Shown here piece by piece: positions 10,320-18,957 of a stretch of 64,000 nt of DNA. Every line of letters begins with the position of its first letter. Within the stretch, counting starts at the first letter, position 1. The position numbers and the translations under genes are program-made. The DNA comes from Fibrisoma montanum. GTDB lineage: Bacteria > Bacteroidota > Bacteroidia > Cytophagales > Spirosomataceae. The notes beneath the pieces were generated by a model. It was given only the letters and a program-made list of their open reading frames with translations, did not search any database and was not told the DNA's origin. The stretch is taken from contig NZ_QXED01000002.1 of assembly GCF_003583365.1 (NCBI RefSeq), positions 930,001 through 994,000 of the forward strand, written 5' to 3'.

Positions 10320-10886
10320 ATGGAGTTCTATGACCAGATCATCGGTCCGGCAGACGAGGTTGTTGCCACGTGGCAGGATCAGTCGTTCGAGCAGTGTACG
10401 TTCAAAAAGCTGGACCTGGCGCGGGTGTCTCTGGCCGGGTCCAGCTTTGTGGATTGTCGGTTCGAAGACTGCAACCTAACCGGCGTTGTCGTCAAAAATA
10501 CCAGGCTGTACGACGTCAGCTTTATTAACTGCAAGCTGCCCCACGTGGATTTTGGGGTATGTGACCCGTTCGGGTTTCACATTACGTGTCAGGATTGCCG
10601 GCTTGACTATGTGGTGTTTCTGAACCGTAAGCTCAAAAAAGCGCTGTTTGCCGACTGTTCCATTAAAGAAGCCTTTTTCCTGCAATGTGACCTGACCGGA
10701 ACCGCTTTCCGAAACTGCAATCTGGAACTGACCCGGTTTGAAGGCAACAACCTGACGCAGGCCGATTTCGCTACGTCGTATAACCTGGTGCTGAACCCAG
10801 ACGACAATACGCTGAAAAAAGCCCGGTTCTCCCTGTACAGCTTGCCGGGGCTGCTGACAAAATACGATCTCGTCGTCGTCTCCTGA
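10320..10886 (+). CDS. Pentapeptide-repeat protein
   Basis: A 188-residue protein built from A(D/N)LxF-type pentapeptides, for example FEQCTFKKLDLARVSLAGSS, FVDCRFEDCNLTGVVV and FRNCNLELTRFEGNNLTQAD. Such repeats form a right-handed four-sided beta-helix. Members range from Qnr/MfpA gyrase-protecting proteins to proteins of unknown role; the sequence here gives no means to choose, though the length and the split into two repeat blocks resemble the Qnr/McbG group. It begins 11 bases after thyA and is likely co-transcribed with it. Confidence 0.8.
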   Translation: MEFYDQIIGPADEVVATWQDQSFEQCTFKKLDLARVSLAGSSFVDCRFEDCNLTGVVVKNTRLYDVSFINCKLPHVDFGVCDPFGFHITCQDCRLDYVVFLNRKLKKALFADCSIKEAFFLQCDLTGTAFRNCNLELTRFEGNNLTQADFATSYNLVLNPDDNTLKKARFSLYSLPGLLTKYDLVVVS

Positions 10887-10895
10887 CCACCGGTT

Positions 10896-11423
10896 CTAAT
10901 GAAGCCGCTGGGGTTTGAAGCCGCGCAGCAACGTCCGTGAGGGCATCGGGCGCGGGTCGGGAGGGAAGGGCCAGTGACGATACAGTAAAACGGCTCCCAC
11001 GATAAATACTGCGTTGGCGCACCCCATCGTGACGTACCAGAACCACTCGGGCGGGAAAAACCGGTACGTACTCTCCACCAGAAAAGCCGCATAGAGGCCC
11101 GTAATGGACGTACCCATGCCGATGTAGTGCCAGCGGAGCCAGGTTGGCAATACCGACCGGAGCGCTACCGGCACCAGGCCGATCAGCAGGGCCGCAACAC
11201 TGCCCACCGCTCCCCAGTGAATAATGCCGAACCGGCCGAACAGGTAGTAGATCTGAAAGGCTGTCAGCAGCACCACCACCATGCTCAGCACGTAAATACG
11301 GCCGATGAGCCGGTGTGGGCGTGTTCCCTTGGTTGATACAATAACCTTTGTTCCCGAAACCATCGCCGTCAGCGCAGCCGCTACATGCACGACGCTGACG
11401 GGCGAGTGCAGAATCATTTGCAT
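10896..11423 (-). CDS. DUF2306-like membrane protein, copy 1
   Basis: A 175-residue membrane protein with four or five hydrophobic helices. The start VHVAAALTAMVSGTKVIV, the RPHRLIGRIYVLSM motif and the RWHYIGMGTSITGLYAAFL segment match a second gene at 11897-12400 (VHICSALLAMLFGAVVLL, THKRIGYGYVGAM, SYHYHFMSWSVVGLYAAF). The two are paralogs in the DUF2306 class. The conserved His residues hint at metal or heme contact, but this is speculation. Convergent with the pentapeptide gene with only 9 bases between; no hairpin terminator is visible there. Confidence 0.7.
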   Translation of the reverse strand: MQMILHSPVSVVHVAAALTAMVSGTKVIVSTKGTRPHRLIGRIYVLSMVVVLLTAFQIYYLFGRFGIIHWGAVGSVAALLIGLVPVALRSVLPTWLRWHYIGMGTSITGLYAAFLVESTYRFFPPEWFWYVTMGCANAVFIVGAVLLYRHWPFPPDPRPMPSRTLLRGFKPQRLH

Positions 11424-11565
11424 ACGTTGAGTAAAGCCGGGCTTTTCGCTGCTTCATCCGTTCTTCACGGCCCGGCTTACAAACGGTACTTTCTGTTTCG
11501 GGAAAGTGTTGCATGAAAAGAGTCAACGGACCAATTTATGATTGACTTCTCATGTCAGGGCCGTA

Positions 11566-11868
11566 TTAGCGGCCCTGGTTCTGCAAACGCTGGTATTCCC
11601 GCTCGACGGCATCATGGCCATCGTTGGTGCGATACACCCGGACGTAGTGGGCAATCAGGCCGAAACCCCAACCGATGGTCATAAACAGCGGCCACGGGAA
11701 GATACCAATCCGGCGATCAACGCCGAAGGTCAGCACCAGGTAAACGGCCCACACGAGGATGTTCACTGCTACGTAGGAGCGCAGGTGTTGCTTGAAGCCA
11801 ACCCGGGCCTGGGCTTGTTTCCACAGGTGGGGGTCGCGGTCAGAAGGGGGTTGAGATTCGGGTTCCAT
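11566..11868 (-). CDS. 2TM domain protein
   Basis: A 100-residue protein with the 2TM domain common in Bacteroidota: a charged N terminus (HLWKQAQARVGFKQHLRSY), two helices (VAVNILVWAVYLVLTFG and FPWPLFMTIGWGFGLIAHYV) and a basic C terminus. The same domain is often fused to histidine kinases of the LytS type, but here it stands alone. It lies between the two DUF2306-like paralogs, all on the minus strand, so a three-gene operon is plausible. Function unknown. Confidence 0.75.
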   Translation of the reverse strand: MEPESQPPSDRDPHLWKQAQARVGFKQHLRSYVAVNILVWAVYLVLTFGVDRRIGIFPWPLFMTIGWGFGLIAHYVRVYRTNDGHDAVEREYQRLQNQGR

Positions 11869-11896
11869 GGGGTTGATTGGGGTGATGGTAAAACGG

Positions 11897-12400
11897 TTAC
11901 ACTGGGTGCGACGCGCGCTTCATTCGGGTCGGTTTGGCCGGCTGGATGAAGCGGTTTCTGTGTTTGCGGATAAGCCAGCCGCCAGCCGCCGTGGTGGCCA
12001 GCGTAGCCAGCACCACCACCGGCCAGAAGGCCTGCATCGGTACGGTCCTGGTCAGCGTTTCGGACCAGAAGGCCGCGTACAGCCCCACGACCGACCAGCT
12101 CATGAAATGGTAGTGGTAGCTCAGCCAGTTGTCGATCCGGTTCCGGAACAGTACCGGCACCATCCCGACCAGAATCGACCCGCTGCTGACCAGGGCTGCA
12201 CCATGAAACGGACCGAAGTGGCCAAAGAGGTCATAAATCAGGAAGGCGGTTAGGTTCAGCACGCCCATGGCCCCTACATACCCGTAGCCGATGCGTTTGT
12301 GGGTGATGGTGCCTTTTTTGCCCAGCAGGACAACGGCGCCGAATAGCATGGCCAGCAGCGCCGAACAAATATGTACGAGTCCCGTTGTTGAGTGAATCAT
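11897..12400 (-). CDS. DUF2306-like membrane protein, copy 2
   Basis: A 167-residue paralog of the protein at 10896-11423, with the same order of motifs and four or five membrane helices. The ATG at 12400 gives MIHSTTGLVHICSALLAM, which aligns with the start of copy 1 (MILHSPVSVVHVAAALTAM); a longer reading to 12502 would overlap the upstream region of the divergent PolX-like gene and is rejected. The C terminus is Arg/Lys-rich (RKHRNRFIQPAKPTRMKRAS). Function unknown. Confidence 0.7.
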   Translation of the reverse strand: MIHSTTGLVHICSALLAMLFGAVVLLGKKGTITHKRIGYGYVGAMGVLNLTAFLIYDLFGHFGPFHGAALVSSGSILVGMVPVLFRNRIDNWLSYHYHFMSWSVVGLYAAFWSETLTRTVPMQAFWPVVVLATLATTAAGGWLIRKHRNRFIQPAKPTRMKRASHPV

Positions 12401-12507
12401 GAACTGGATTGGGTTAGGTTGATGGAATAAAGGTAGAGCCGGGGGCTGCTGGAGGCCGGGCAAATCTGACCAATTGCCTAACTTGCGGAGTAAATTACTC
12501 AATTCGT

Positions 12508-14214
12508 ATGACGAATACCGAAATCGTTGACCGGCTTGAACTGACCGGCCGGTTAATGGAACTCCATGACCACGACGCTTTCAAAATACGGGCCTTCAGT
12601 TCAGCCGCGTTCAGTCTCGATAAATCGACTGCCGACCTGGCCAGTCTGCCCGTCGAGGAGCTGGTAAAACTGCCGGGCGTGGGGAAGTCCGTGGCGCAAA
12701 AGATCCGGGAACTGGTTGAAACCGGCCACCTGACCGAGTTGGATAACCTGCTGGCCGAGACCCCGGAGGGTGTGCTGGAGATGTTCCGGATCAAGGGGCT
12801 GGGGGCAAAGAAAATCCGGACGCTGTGGCGCGAACTTGGCATCGATAACCTGCGGGATCTGCAACTGGCGGGCGAAAACGGACAGATCGCCAAAATCAAG
12901 GGCTTTGGCGCCAGTACGCAGGAAAAAATTCTGAATTCGCTCACGTTCCTCCAGGAGCAGAAAGGCAAGATACGGATGGACCGGGCCGCCATGCTCGCCA
13001 ACGTCCTGCACGACGAACTGACCAGGGCGTTCAATCGCGTTGACATCAGCGGACAGGTACGTCGGAAAGCGCAGGAAGTCGACACCATCCAGCTCCTGCT
13101 CGAAACCAGCGATCCGGTGGGGGCGCAGCGGTACCTGAACAGCCTCCCGATGCTGACCCAGAACGAGCGGGAGTCCTCGCCGTTTGCGTGGCGCGGGCAC
13201 ATGGAAGGCAGCGACGTAGGCATCGAACTGCTGATGTTTCCGGCCGACCAGATCGACCGCCAGTTGTTCATCCAAACGGCCGCTGAGCCGCATCTGCAAC
13301 AGGTTGGTTCGGCCAGCGTATCGCTGCTTCAGGCTGCGCTGACCCTGTCGAACGTATCGGAAGAACGTATTTACGAACGGGCCGGCCTGCCGTACATCGT
13401 ACCCGAAATGCGCGAGGATGAATTCGCTTTCCGCTGGGCCGGTCGCCATCAAAACGACGAACTGGTTACCTGGGACGACCTGCGCGGTACGCTTCATAAT
13501 CACAGCACGTGGTCGGACGGCAAGCAGTCCATCGCCGACATGGCCGCTTATTGCCGTGAACTGGGCCTGACGTATTTCGGCATTGCTGACCACTCCAAAA
13601 CGGCTAGCTACGCCAACGGACTTGACATCGACCGGGTACAGGCGCAGCACCGCGAAATCGATCGGCTGAACGCGCAGTTCGGCGACAACTTCCTTATTTT
13701 CAAAGGCATTGAGTCCGATATTCTGGGCGATGGGTCGCTGGACTACGACGACGCTACGCTCGCTACCTTCGACTACGTAGTGGCGTCCGTTCACCAGACC
13801 CTGACCATGACGCTCGAAAAGGCTACGACGCGGCTCCTGCGGGCGATCGAGAATCCGTACACGACCATTCTGGGCCACCCGACCGGGCGGTTGCTGCTGG
13901 CCCGCGCCGGCTACCCCATCGATCACCGGGCCGTTATCGACGCCTGCGCTGAACATAACGTAGTGATTGAAATCAATGCCAGTCCCTACCGGCTCGACAT
14001 CGACTGGCGCTGGATCGATTACGCCATGGAGCGGGGCGTTATGCTGAGCATCAACCCCGATGCGCACGATCTGGCGGGCCTGCTGGATATGCACTATGGG
14101 GTGGCTGTAGGACGGAAAGGTGGCCTGACCAAAGCCATGACGTTTAACGCCCTGACGCTGACAGAGATGAAGGCGTATCTGCAAAACCGAAAAAATCAGT
14201 TACTTGCCGGGTAG
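12508..14214 (+). CDS. PolX-like protein: degenerate polymerase domain with intact PHP nuclease domain
   Basis: Family-X DNA polymerase architecture, 568 residues. The N-terminal 8-kDa/helix-hairpin-helix part is normal (LPGVGKSVAQKIRELVETG, FRIKGLGAKKIRTLW). In the nucleotidyltransferase core, however, the RR-x6-GDxD site of active PolX reads RRKAQEVDTIQ: on a gap-free alignment with Bacillus PolX the two catalytic Asp fall on Thr193 and Gln195, GS before it is GQ, and the third Asp region reads GIELLMF. The C-terminal PHP domain keeps its metal ligands (HNHSTWSDG at 330, ADHS, GIESD, SVHQ, GHPTGR, INPDAH). It probably acts as a PHP 3'-5' nuclease or phosphoesterase in repair without polymerase activity. 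Confidence 0.88.
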   Translation: MTNTEIVDRLELTGRLMELHDHDAFKIRAFSSAAFSLDKSTADLASLPVEELVKLPGVGKSVAQKIRELVETGHLTELDNLLAETPEGVLEMFRIKGLGAKKIRTLWRELGIDNLRDLQLAGENGQIAKIKGFGASTQEKILNSLTFLQEQKGKIRMDRAAMLANVLHDELTRAFNRVDISGQVRRKAQEVDTIQLLLETSDPVGAQRYLNSLPMLTQNERESSPFAWRGHMEGSDVGIELLMFPADQIDRQLFIQTAAEPHLQQVGSASVSLLQAALTLSNVSEERIYERAGLPYIVPEMREDEFAFRWAGRHQNDELVTWDDLRGTLHNHSTWSDGKQSIADMAAYCRELGLTYFGIADHSKTASYANGLDIDRVQAQHREIDRLNAQFGDNFLIFKGIESDILGDGSLDYDDATLATFDYVVASVHQTLTMTLEKATTRLLRAIENPYTTILGHPTGRLLLARAGYPIDHRAVIDACAEHNVVIEINASPYRLDIDWRWIDYAMERGVMLSINPDAHDLAGLLDMHYGVAVGRKGGLTKAMTFNALTLTEMKAYLQNRKNQLLAG

Positions 14215-14271
14215 AATGGTCTTTGTATCCGGCTTTTCCATACCATCACGACTATTCCTACCTTCCTGAAA

Positions 14272-16668
14272 ATGCGCTTTCGTTTACTCCTGCTGTTCCA
14301 GCTTGGCTGGCTGCTCCCTTTTACTCTCCCGGCCCAGAAAACGTCGGTTCACTCCCTGACCGGGTATGTGCGCGAGGCCGTTACGGGTAAGCCCATCGCG
14401 GGCGCAACGGTTTTTGTGCAGAACAACCGCAAAGGCACCCGCACGGGCAGCGACGGGTACTTTGTGATACCCCTCCCTGAAGGCAGGTACACCGTTCGGT
14501 TTTCGCACGTGGGCTACGTCGTAAAAACCGAAGCGGTTACGCTCAACAAGCTGCTCCTGCTCAACGTCGAGCTGGCCGAAGATTCGCAGTATCTGCAGGA
14601 AGTGGTGGTGCAGACCGAAGCGCCCGACCGCAACGTTCGCAAGGTCGAAATGGGCGTTACGCAGCTGAGTATAAAGAATATCAAGCGGATTCCGGCGTTC
14701 ATGGGCGAGGTCGATATCGTGCGGAGCCTGCTGCTGCTGCCCGGCGTCACAACGGTCGGGGAGGGGGCTACGGGCTTCAATGTGCGCGGGGGTAGCGTCG
14801 ACCAGAACCTCGTGCTGCTGGATGAAGTGCCCCTGTTCAATACCAGTCACCTGTTCGGGTTTTTCTCGGTGTTCAACCCCGACGTAGTGCGCGATGCGAC
14901 CTTGCACCGGGGCGGTATCGCAGCCGGGTACGGTGGCCGGGCCTCGTCGGTGCTGGACATCAAGATCAAGGAGCCGGAAGCCGAAAAATGGACCCTCAAC
15001 GGCGGCATCGGGCTGGTATCGAGCCGGTTGGGGGTAGAGGGGCCCGTCATTCCCCGCAAATTGTCGGTGCTGGCGGCTACGCGGGTGTCGGTCAATGATT
15101 TTCTGTTTCAGCTCGGACCGCCCTCGCTGCGGGGAACCAAGGCTAACTTCTACGACCTCACCACGAAGGTCAAGTTTCAGCCGAATGAACAGCATACCGT
15201 TACGTTCACGGGCTACGTCAGCCGGGACGTATTCAAGCTGCCGTCCGATTCGCTGGCGAGTCTGGAAGTCAATGCCTCTTCGACCCGTTTCGATTACGAG
15301 ACCATGGCTGGTGCGGTGCGGTGGAACTACTTTATCAGCAAGCGGTTCAACCTCGCTACTACGGCCATCTGGAGCCGCTACCAGACCGAAACATCAGTAC
15401 CCGACTCGTCCAACGCGTTTCGGCTGCAGGCCGAAGTGCTGCACCGACAAGTCCGTTCGGATTTGAGCATCAATGTGAACGAGAAACATCAGGTGCAGAC
15501 CGGAGCCAGCCTGATCGACTACAGCATCCAGCCGAACCGACTGGTGCCGGGGCCGTTCTCGAACGTATTGCCGGTGGTATTGCCCATTGAGCGGGCTTAT
15601 GAAGTGGCGGCCTACGTGCAGGACGACTGGAACCTGACCTCTACGGTGGCATTACAGCTTGGCCTGCGGTATTCGGCACTGCTCAACCGTGGCCCGGCCG
15701 ACGTCCGGACGTATTCGCCCGAACAGCCCCGCGAACCGGGAACGGCCGCGGCCGAACAGGAATACGGCGCCGGAAAAATTTACCATAGTTCCGGTGGGAT
15801 TGAACCCCGGCTGGCGGTTCGCTGGAATCTGGCACCGGGGCAGTCTGTCAAAGCAGGCTACCACCGGCTGCGGCAGTATATTAACCTGATCACGAACACA
15901 ACGGCCGCCCTGCCTACCTCACGCTGGAAACTGGCCGACCAGAACGTCAGTCCCGTTATTGCCGATCAGTGGTCGCTGGGGTACTTCCGGAACATAAACA
16001 ACGACGCCATCGAGTTGTCGGCCGAAGTCTACTACAAGACCCTACAAAATGCCCTCGACTACAAAGACGGGGCTGACCTGACGCTGAATGCCCTCCCCGA
16101 AACGGATCTGCTGCAGGGACGCGGACAGGCCTACGGGCTGGAAACACAACTGCGGAAGAACAAAGGGGCCTGGACGGGCTGGGTCAGCTATACCTACTCC
16201 CGGACATTCCTGACCATCGACAGTCCCTTCGTGGAAGAGCGCATCAACGGCGGACGGGCGTATCCGGCCAACTTCGATAAGCCGCACACACTCAACGCTA
16301 CGGCCACCTACCGGCCGAGCCTTCGGTTTAGCCTGTCGTTGAATTTTACGTACAGCACCGGGCGACCCATCACGCAACCCTACGGCCGGGCGGTGATCAA
16401 CGGGGTGCGGGTGCCAATTTTCATCAACCGGAATCAGGAGCGGATACCCGACTACCACCGGCTCGATTTTTCGATGCTGTTTGAGCAGGATCCCGCCCGG
16501 CAGCGACGTGTTCAGCAAAGCTGGGTATTCGCGATCTACAACGTCTACGCGCACAAGAACGCGTATTCGGTCTTCTACCGCTTTGACCCCCGGCAGGATA
16601 AGGATGCGTTCAAGCTGGCCATCTTTGGATCGGTGTTTCCGTCGCTTACCTGGAATTTCAAGTTTTAA
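14272..16668 (+). CDS. TonB-dependent outer-membrane receptor with carboxypeptidase-like N-terminal domain
   Basis: A 798-residue receptor. A signal peptide ends near residue 20 (TLPAQ). A CarboxypepD_reg-like domain follows (LTGYVREAVTGKPIAGATVF, residues 27-110), then the plug (VDQNLVLLDEVPLFNTSHL, RGGIAAGYGGRASSVLDI) and a 22-strand-type barrel ending in TWNFKF. The small size for a SusC relative and the lack of a SusD neighbour argue against polysaccharide uptake. The DUF4249 lipoprotein gene that starts 30 bases downstream is the usual partner of this receptor class. The ligand cannot be told from the sequence. Confidence 0.92.
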   Translation: MRFRLLLLFQLGWLLPFTLPAQKTSVHSLTGYVREAVTGKPIAGATVFVQNNRKGTRTGSDGYFVIPLPEGRYTVRFSHVGYVVKTEAVTLNKLLLLNVELAEDSQYLQEVVVQTEAPDRNVRKVEMGVTQLSIKNIKRIPAFMGEVDIVRSLLLLPGVTTVGEGATGFNVRGGSVDQNLVLLDEVPLFNTSHLFGFFSVFNPDVVRDATLHRGGIAAGYGGRASSVLDIKIKEPEAEKWTLNGGIGLVSSRLGVEGPVIPRKLSVLAATRVSVNDFLFQLGPPSLRGTKANFYDLTTKVKFQPNEQHTVTFTGYVSRDVFKLPSDSLASLEVNASSTRFDYETMAGAVRWNYFISKRFNLATTAIWSRYQTETSVPDSSNAFRLQAEVLHRQVRSDLSINVNEKHQVQTGASLIDYSIQPNRLVPGPFSNVLPVVLPIERAYEVAAYVQDDWNLTSTVALQLGLRYSALLNRGPADVRTYSPEQPREPGTAAAEQEYGAGKIYHSSGGIEPRLAVRWNLAPGQSVKAGYHRLRQYINLITNTTAALPTSRWKLADQNVSPVIADQWSLGYFRNINNDAIELSAEVYYKTLQNALDYKDGADLTLNALPETDLLQGRGQAYGLETQLRKNKGAWTGWVSYTYSRTFLTIDSPFVEERINGGRAYPANFDKPHTLNATATYRPSLRFSLSLNFTYSTGRPITQPYGRAVINGVRVPIFINRNQERIPDYHRLDFSMLFEQDPARQRRVQQSWVFAIYNVYAHKNAYSVFYRFDPRQDKDAFKLAIFGSVFPSLTWNFKF

Positions 16669-16698
16669 CCCGTTGCCTATCCGATGCTGACCCCTCAC

Positions 16699-17778
16699 AT
16701 GACGTTCTATAAAGTTCTTTTCGTCCTGCTGCTATCTTCCTGCCTGCTTACCTGCGTGACGCCGTACCAGCCGGAGGTAAAAAGCATTCCGCGGGCGGTG
16801 GTGGTCGAAGGACTCATAACCGATCAGCCGGGACCGTATTCCGTTAACCTGACCTACACGAGCGATTACACCAATGTTGCCCTCAACCTGCGGGTGAGCG
16901 GGGCGCAGGTTGCCATTGTGGATGATCAGGGACGACGGCAGTCGCTGCGTGAACTGGGCACCGGAAGCGGTATCTACCAGACACCCGCCGACTACCGGGG
17001 GCAGACCGGTCGGACGTACCGGCTGGAGTTTACCACTGCCGACGGCAAACGGTACCAGTCGAAGCCCGAACTGCTCAAAGCGGCCCCAAAAATCGACAGC
17101 ATCTACGCGGAGTATTCGGAGTCGCCGATTCCCGGGACACTGGCGTTCGACAAAGGGTTTAACATCTACGTCGACACCCGCGATCCGGCCACAACGGGCG
17201 ACTACTACCGCTGGCGCTGGACCCACTACGAGCCGATCAGCATCTGTTCCATCCGGCAGGTGCCCAACTCCAATCCGGGCGTCGAATACAGCTATCCCTG
17301 CTGTTCGGAGTGCTGGGATATTGTCCGGTGCTACGGCAACGCCTGCATCAACGTAGCCACCGACGCGCTCATCAACGGTCGGGCCATCAGCCGCCAGCTC
17401 ATTCTGCGCGCGCCCTACGAATCGACCAGCAAGTACTACGTGGAAATTGAGCAGCAGACCCTGAGCCGCGAGGCCTACAACTTCTGGAGCCGCGTGGATA
17501 AACTGACCAACAGCAACGGCGGTATCTTCGACGCAGCCCCGGCCGGTATCCAGGGGAATGTGGTCTGTGTGAGCAATCCCGACGAACCGGTCTACGGTTT
17601 TTTTGGGGCCTCGGGAGCGTCGCTGGTGCCGTATACGCTGAACCGCGGAGGCATCTCATCGACCCCCAACATCCGCCCGACTCCGCCACCGTTTCCCCCG
17701 GGGCCGCCACCGCCCTGTACGGTATGCGAGGAAAGCCAGTACCGGACGCCCACCAAACCCCGGTGGTGGGTATACTGA
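16699..17778 (+). CDS. DUF4249 family lipoprotein
   Basis: A 359-residue exported protein with a hydrophobic N terminus and a likely lipobox cysteine in LLTCVTPYQPE. The domain starts with the family pattern VVVEGLITDQPGPYSVNL and YRLEFTTADGKRYQS. A Cys-rich stretch (CCSECWDIVRCYGNAC) and a Pro-rich tail near PPPFPPGPPPPCTVCEE are notable. DUF4249 proteins accompany TonB receptors of the type encoded just upstream and probably form the surface lid or binding partner; this is inferred from co-occurrence. The ATG at 16699 is chosen because it starts at the signal peptide; an ATG 15 bases earlier is also possible. Confidence 0.82.
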   Translation: MTFYKVLFVLLLSSCLLTCVTPYQPEVKSIPRAVVVEGLITDQPGPYSVNLTYTSDYTNVALNLRVSGAQVAIVDDQGRRQSLRELGTGSGIYQTPADYRGQTGRTYRLEFTTADGKRYQSKPELLKAAPKIDSIYAEYSESPIPGTLAFDKGFNIYVDTRDPATTGDYYRWRWTHYEPISICSIRQVPNSNPGVEYSYPCCSECWDIVRCYGNACINVATDALINGRAISRQLILRAPYESTSKYYVEIEQQTLSREAYNFWSRVDKLTNSNGGIFDAAPAGIQGNVVCVSNPDEPVYGFFGASGASLVPYTLNRGGISSTPNIRPTPPPFPPGPPPPCTVCEESQYRTPTKPRWWVY

Positions 17779-17848
17779 GCCGTTTTGAACCCGGCAGCGA
17801 CCCCATTTTTTACTAAATCGAGCCATTCAGTAACCCAGTAAGCAACCG

Positions 17849-17880
17849 TTTGATATACCGCGTAAAAAACAATATTTTCG
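17849..17880 (+). promoter_or_regulatory. Bacteroidota-type promoter of the GT9 gene
   Basis: TTTG at 17849-17852, 20 bases, then TATTTTCG at 17873-17880. This matches the TTTG-N19-TAnnTTTG consensus with one change, and lies 15 bases before the ATG at 17896. Confidence 0.55.
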
Positions 17881-17895
17881 CGTAAATTCTCAGTT

Positions 17896-18891
17896 ATGGC
17901 CACCCCGGTTAAGTTTCTGATTATACGCTTCTCGTCTATCGGTGACATTGTCCTGACGACGCCTGTCATTCGTTGCCTGAAACAGCAGGTACCGGGCGCC
18001 GAAGTACATTTTTGTACGAAAAAAGGCTATCAGTCGCTGGTAGAACATAATCCGTATATTGATAAGCGGTTCTATCTGGAAACGAGCCTGTACGACCTGC
18101 TGAAAGAACTCCGCGCCGAACGCTATGACTACGTGATCGACCTGCACAACAACCTGCGGACCAGCGTGCTTAAGGCGGGGCTCGGCGTCAAGTCGTACAG
18201 CTTCGACAAGCTTAACATCCGCAAATGGTTCTACGTCCGCTGGAAGGTGAACGTCATGCCGAATCAGCACATCGTGGACCGGTACATGGCTACGGTACGT
18301 CCGTTCGGGGTGGAGAACGACGAGCAGGGTCTCGATTATTTTATACCCTACAAAGACCATGTCGAAACGGACTGGCTGCCGGCTACGCACCAGGAAGACT
18401 TCGTGGCTTATGCCATCGGTGGGCAGCACGCAACCAAGAAGCTGCCCGTGCCCCGGATGATCGAGCTATGCCGGAAAATTAACTACCCGATCGTGCTGCT
18501 GGGCGGCAAGGAAGACCGCGAGGCCGGGGAGGAAATCGTGCGGGCGGTGGGCAAGCGGCTTATCTACAATGCCTGCGGGCAGTACAACCTCAACCAGTCG
18601 GCGTCGCTGCTGGCGCGGGCGCGGGTGGTGTTCAGCCACGATACCGGTCTGATGCACATCGCGGCCGCCCTGAAAAAGAAAATCTACTCCATCTGGGGCA
18701 ACACGACCCCTCATTTAGGCATGTATCCCTACAAAACCAACTTCGTCGTGCTGGAAAAGACGGGGCTGGAATGCCGACCCTGTTCCAAAATCGGTTTTGA
18801 CCAGTGCCCCATGCGGCATTTCAACTGCATGAACCAGCTCTCGTTCGATTTCGAGGTAAAAGAACTGCGGCAGAAAAAGCGGATCGAATAA
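17896..18891 (+). CDS. Glycosyltransferase family 9 (heptosyltransferase-like)
   Basis: ADP-heptose:LPS heptosyltransferase-type enzyme that adds a sugar to the lipopolysaccharide core at the inner face of the cytoplasmic membrane. The N-terminal GT-B half starts LIIRFSSIGDIVLTTPVIRC, the standard GT9 opening. The C-terminal donor-binding half has AIGGQHATKKLP, VLLGGKEDREAGEEI and FSHDTGLMHIAAALKKK with the conserved DTGLMH. At 331 residues the length is normal. The sugar specificity is not readable; KDO-pathway genes lie 13 kb away (30805-33375). Confidence 0.92.
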   Translation: MATPVKFLIIRFSSIGDIVLTTPVIRCLKQQVPGAEVHFCTKKGYQSLVEHNPYIDKRFYLETSLYDLLKELRAERYDYVIDLHNNLRTSVLKAGLGVKSYSFDKLNIRKWFYVRWKVNVMPNQHIVDRYMATVRPFGVENDEQGLDYFIPYKDHVETDWLPATHQEDFVAYAIGGQHATKKLPVPRMIELCRKINYPIVLLGGKEDREAGEEIVRAVGKRLIYNACGQYNLNQSASLLARARVVFSHDTGLMHIAAALKKKIYSIWGNTTPHLGMYPYKTNFVVLEKTGLECRPCSKIGFDQCPMRHFNCMNQLSFDFEVKELRQKKRIE

Positions 18892-18957
18892 CCCCAAAAA
18901 AAGCGGCCCCGCCAACGTTGGTCAGCCGGGCCGGTTATCGACTCATCTATGAGCTAA

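Noticed and set aside
12601..14184. 527-codon frame antisense to the PolX-like gene
   Set aside because: Shadow of a G+C-rich gene on the opposite strand, no recognisable domain.
14272..17778. TonB receptor pair as a SusC/SusD polysaccharide locus
   Set aside because: The second gene is DUF4249, not SusD, and no glycosidase is adjacent.
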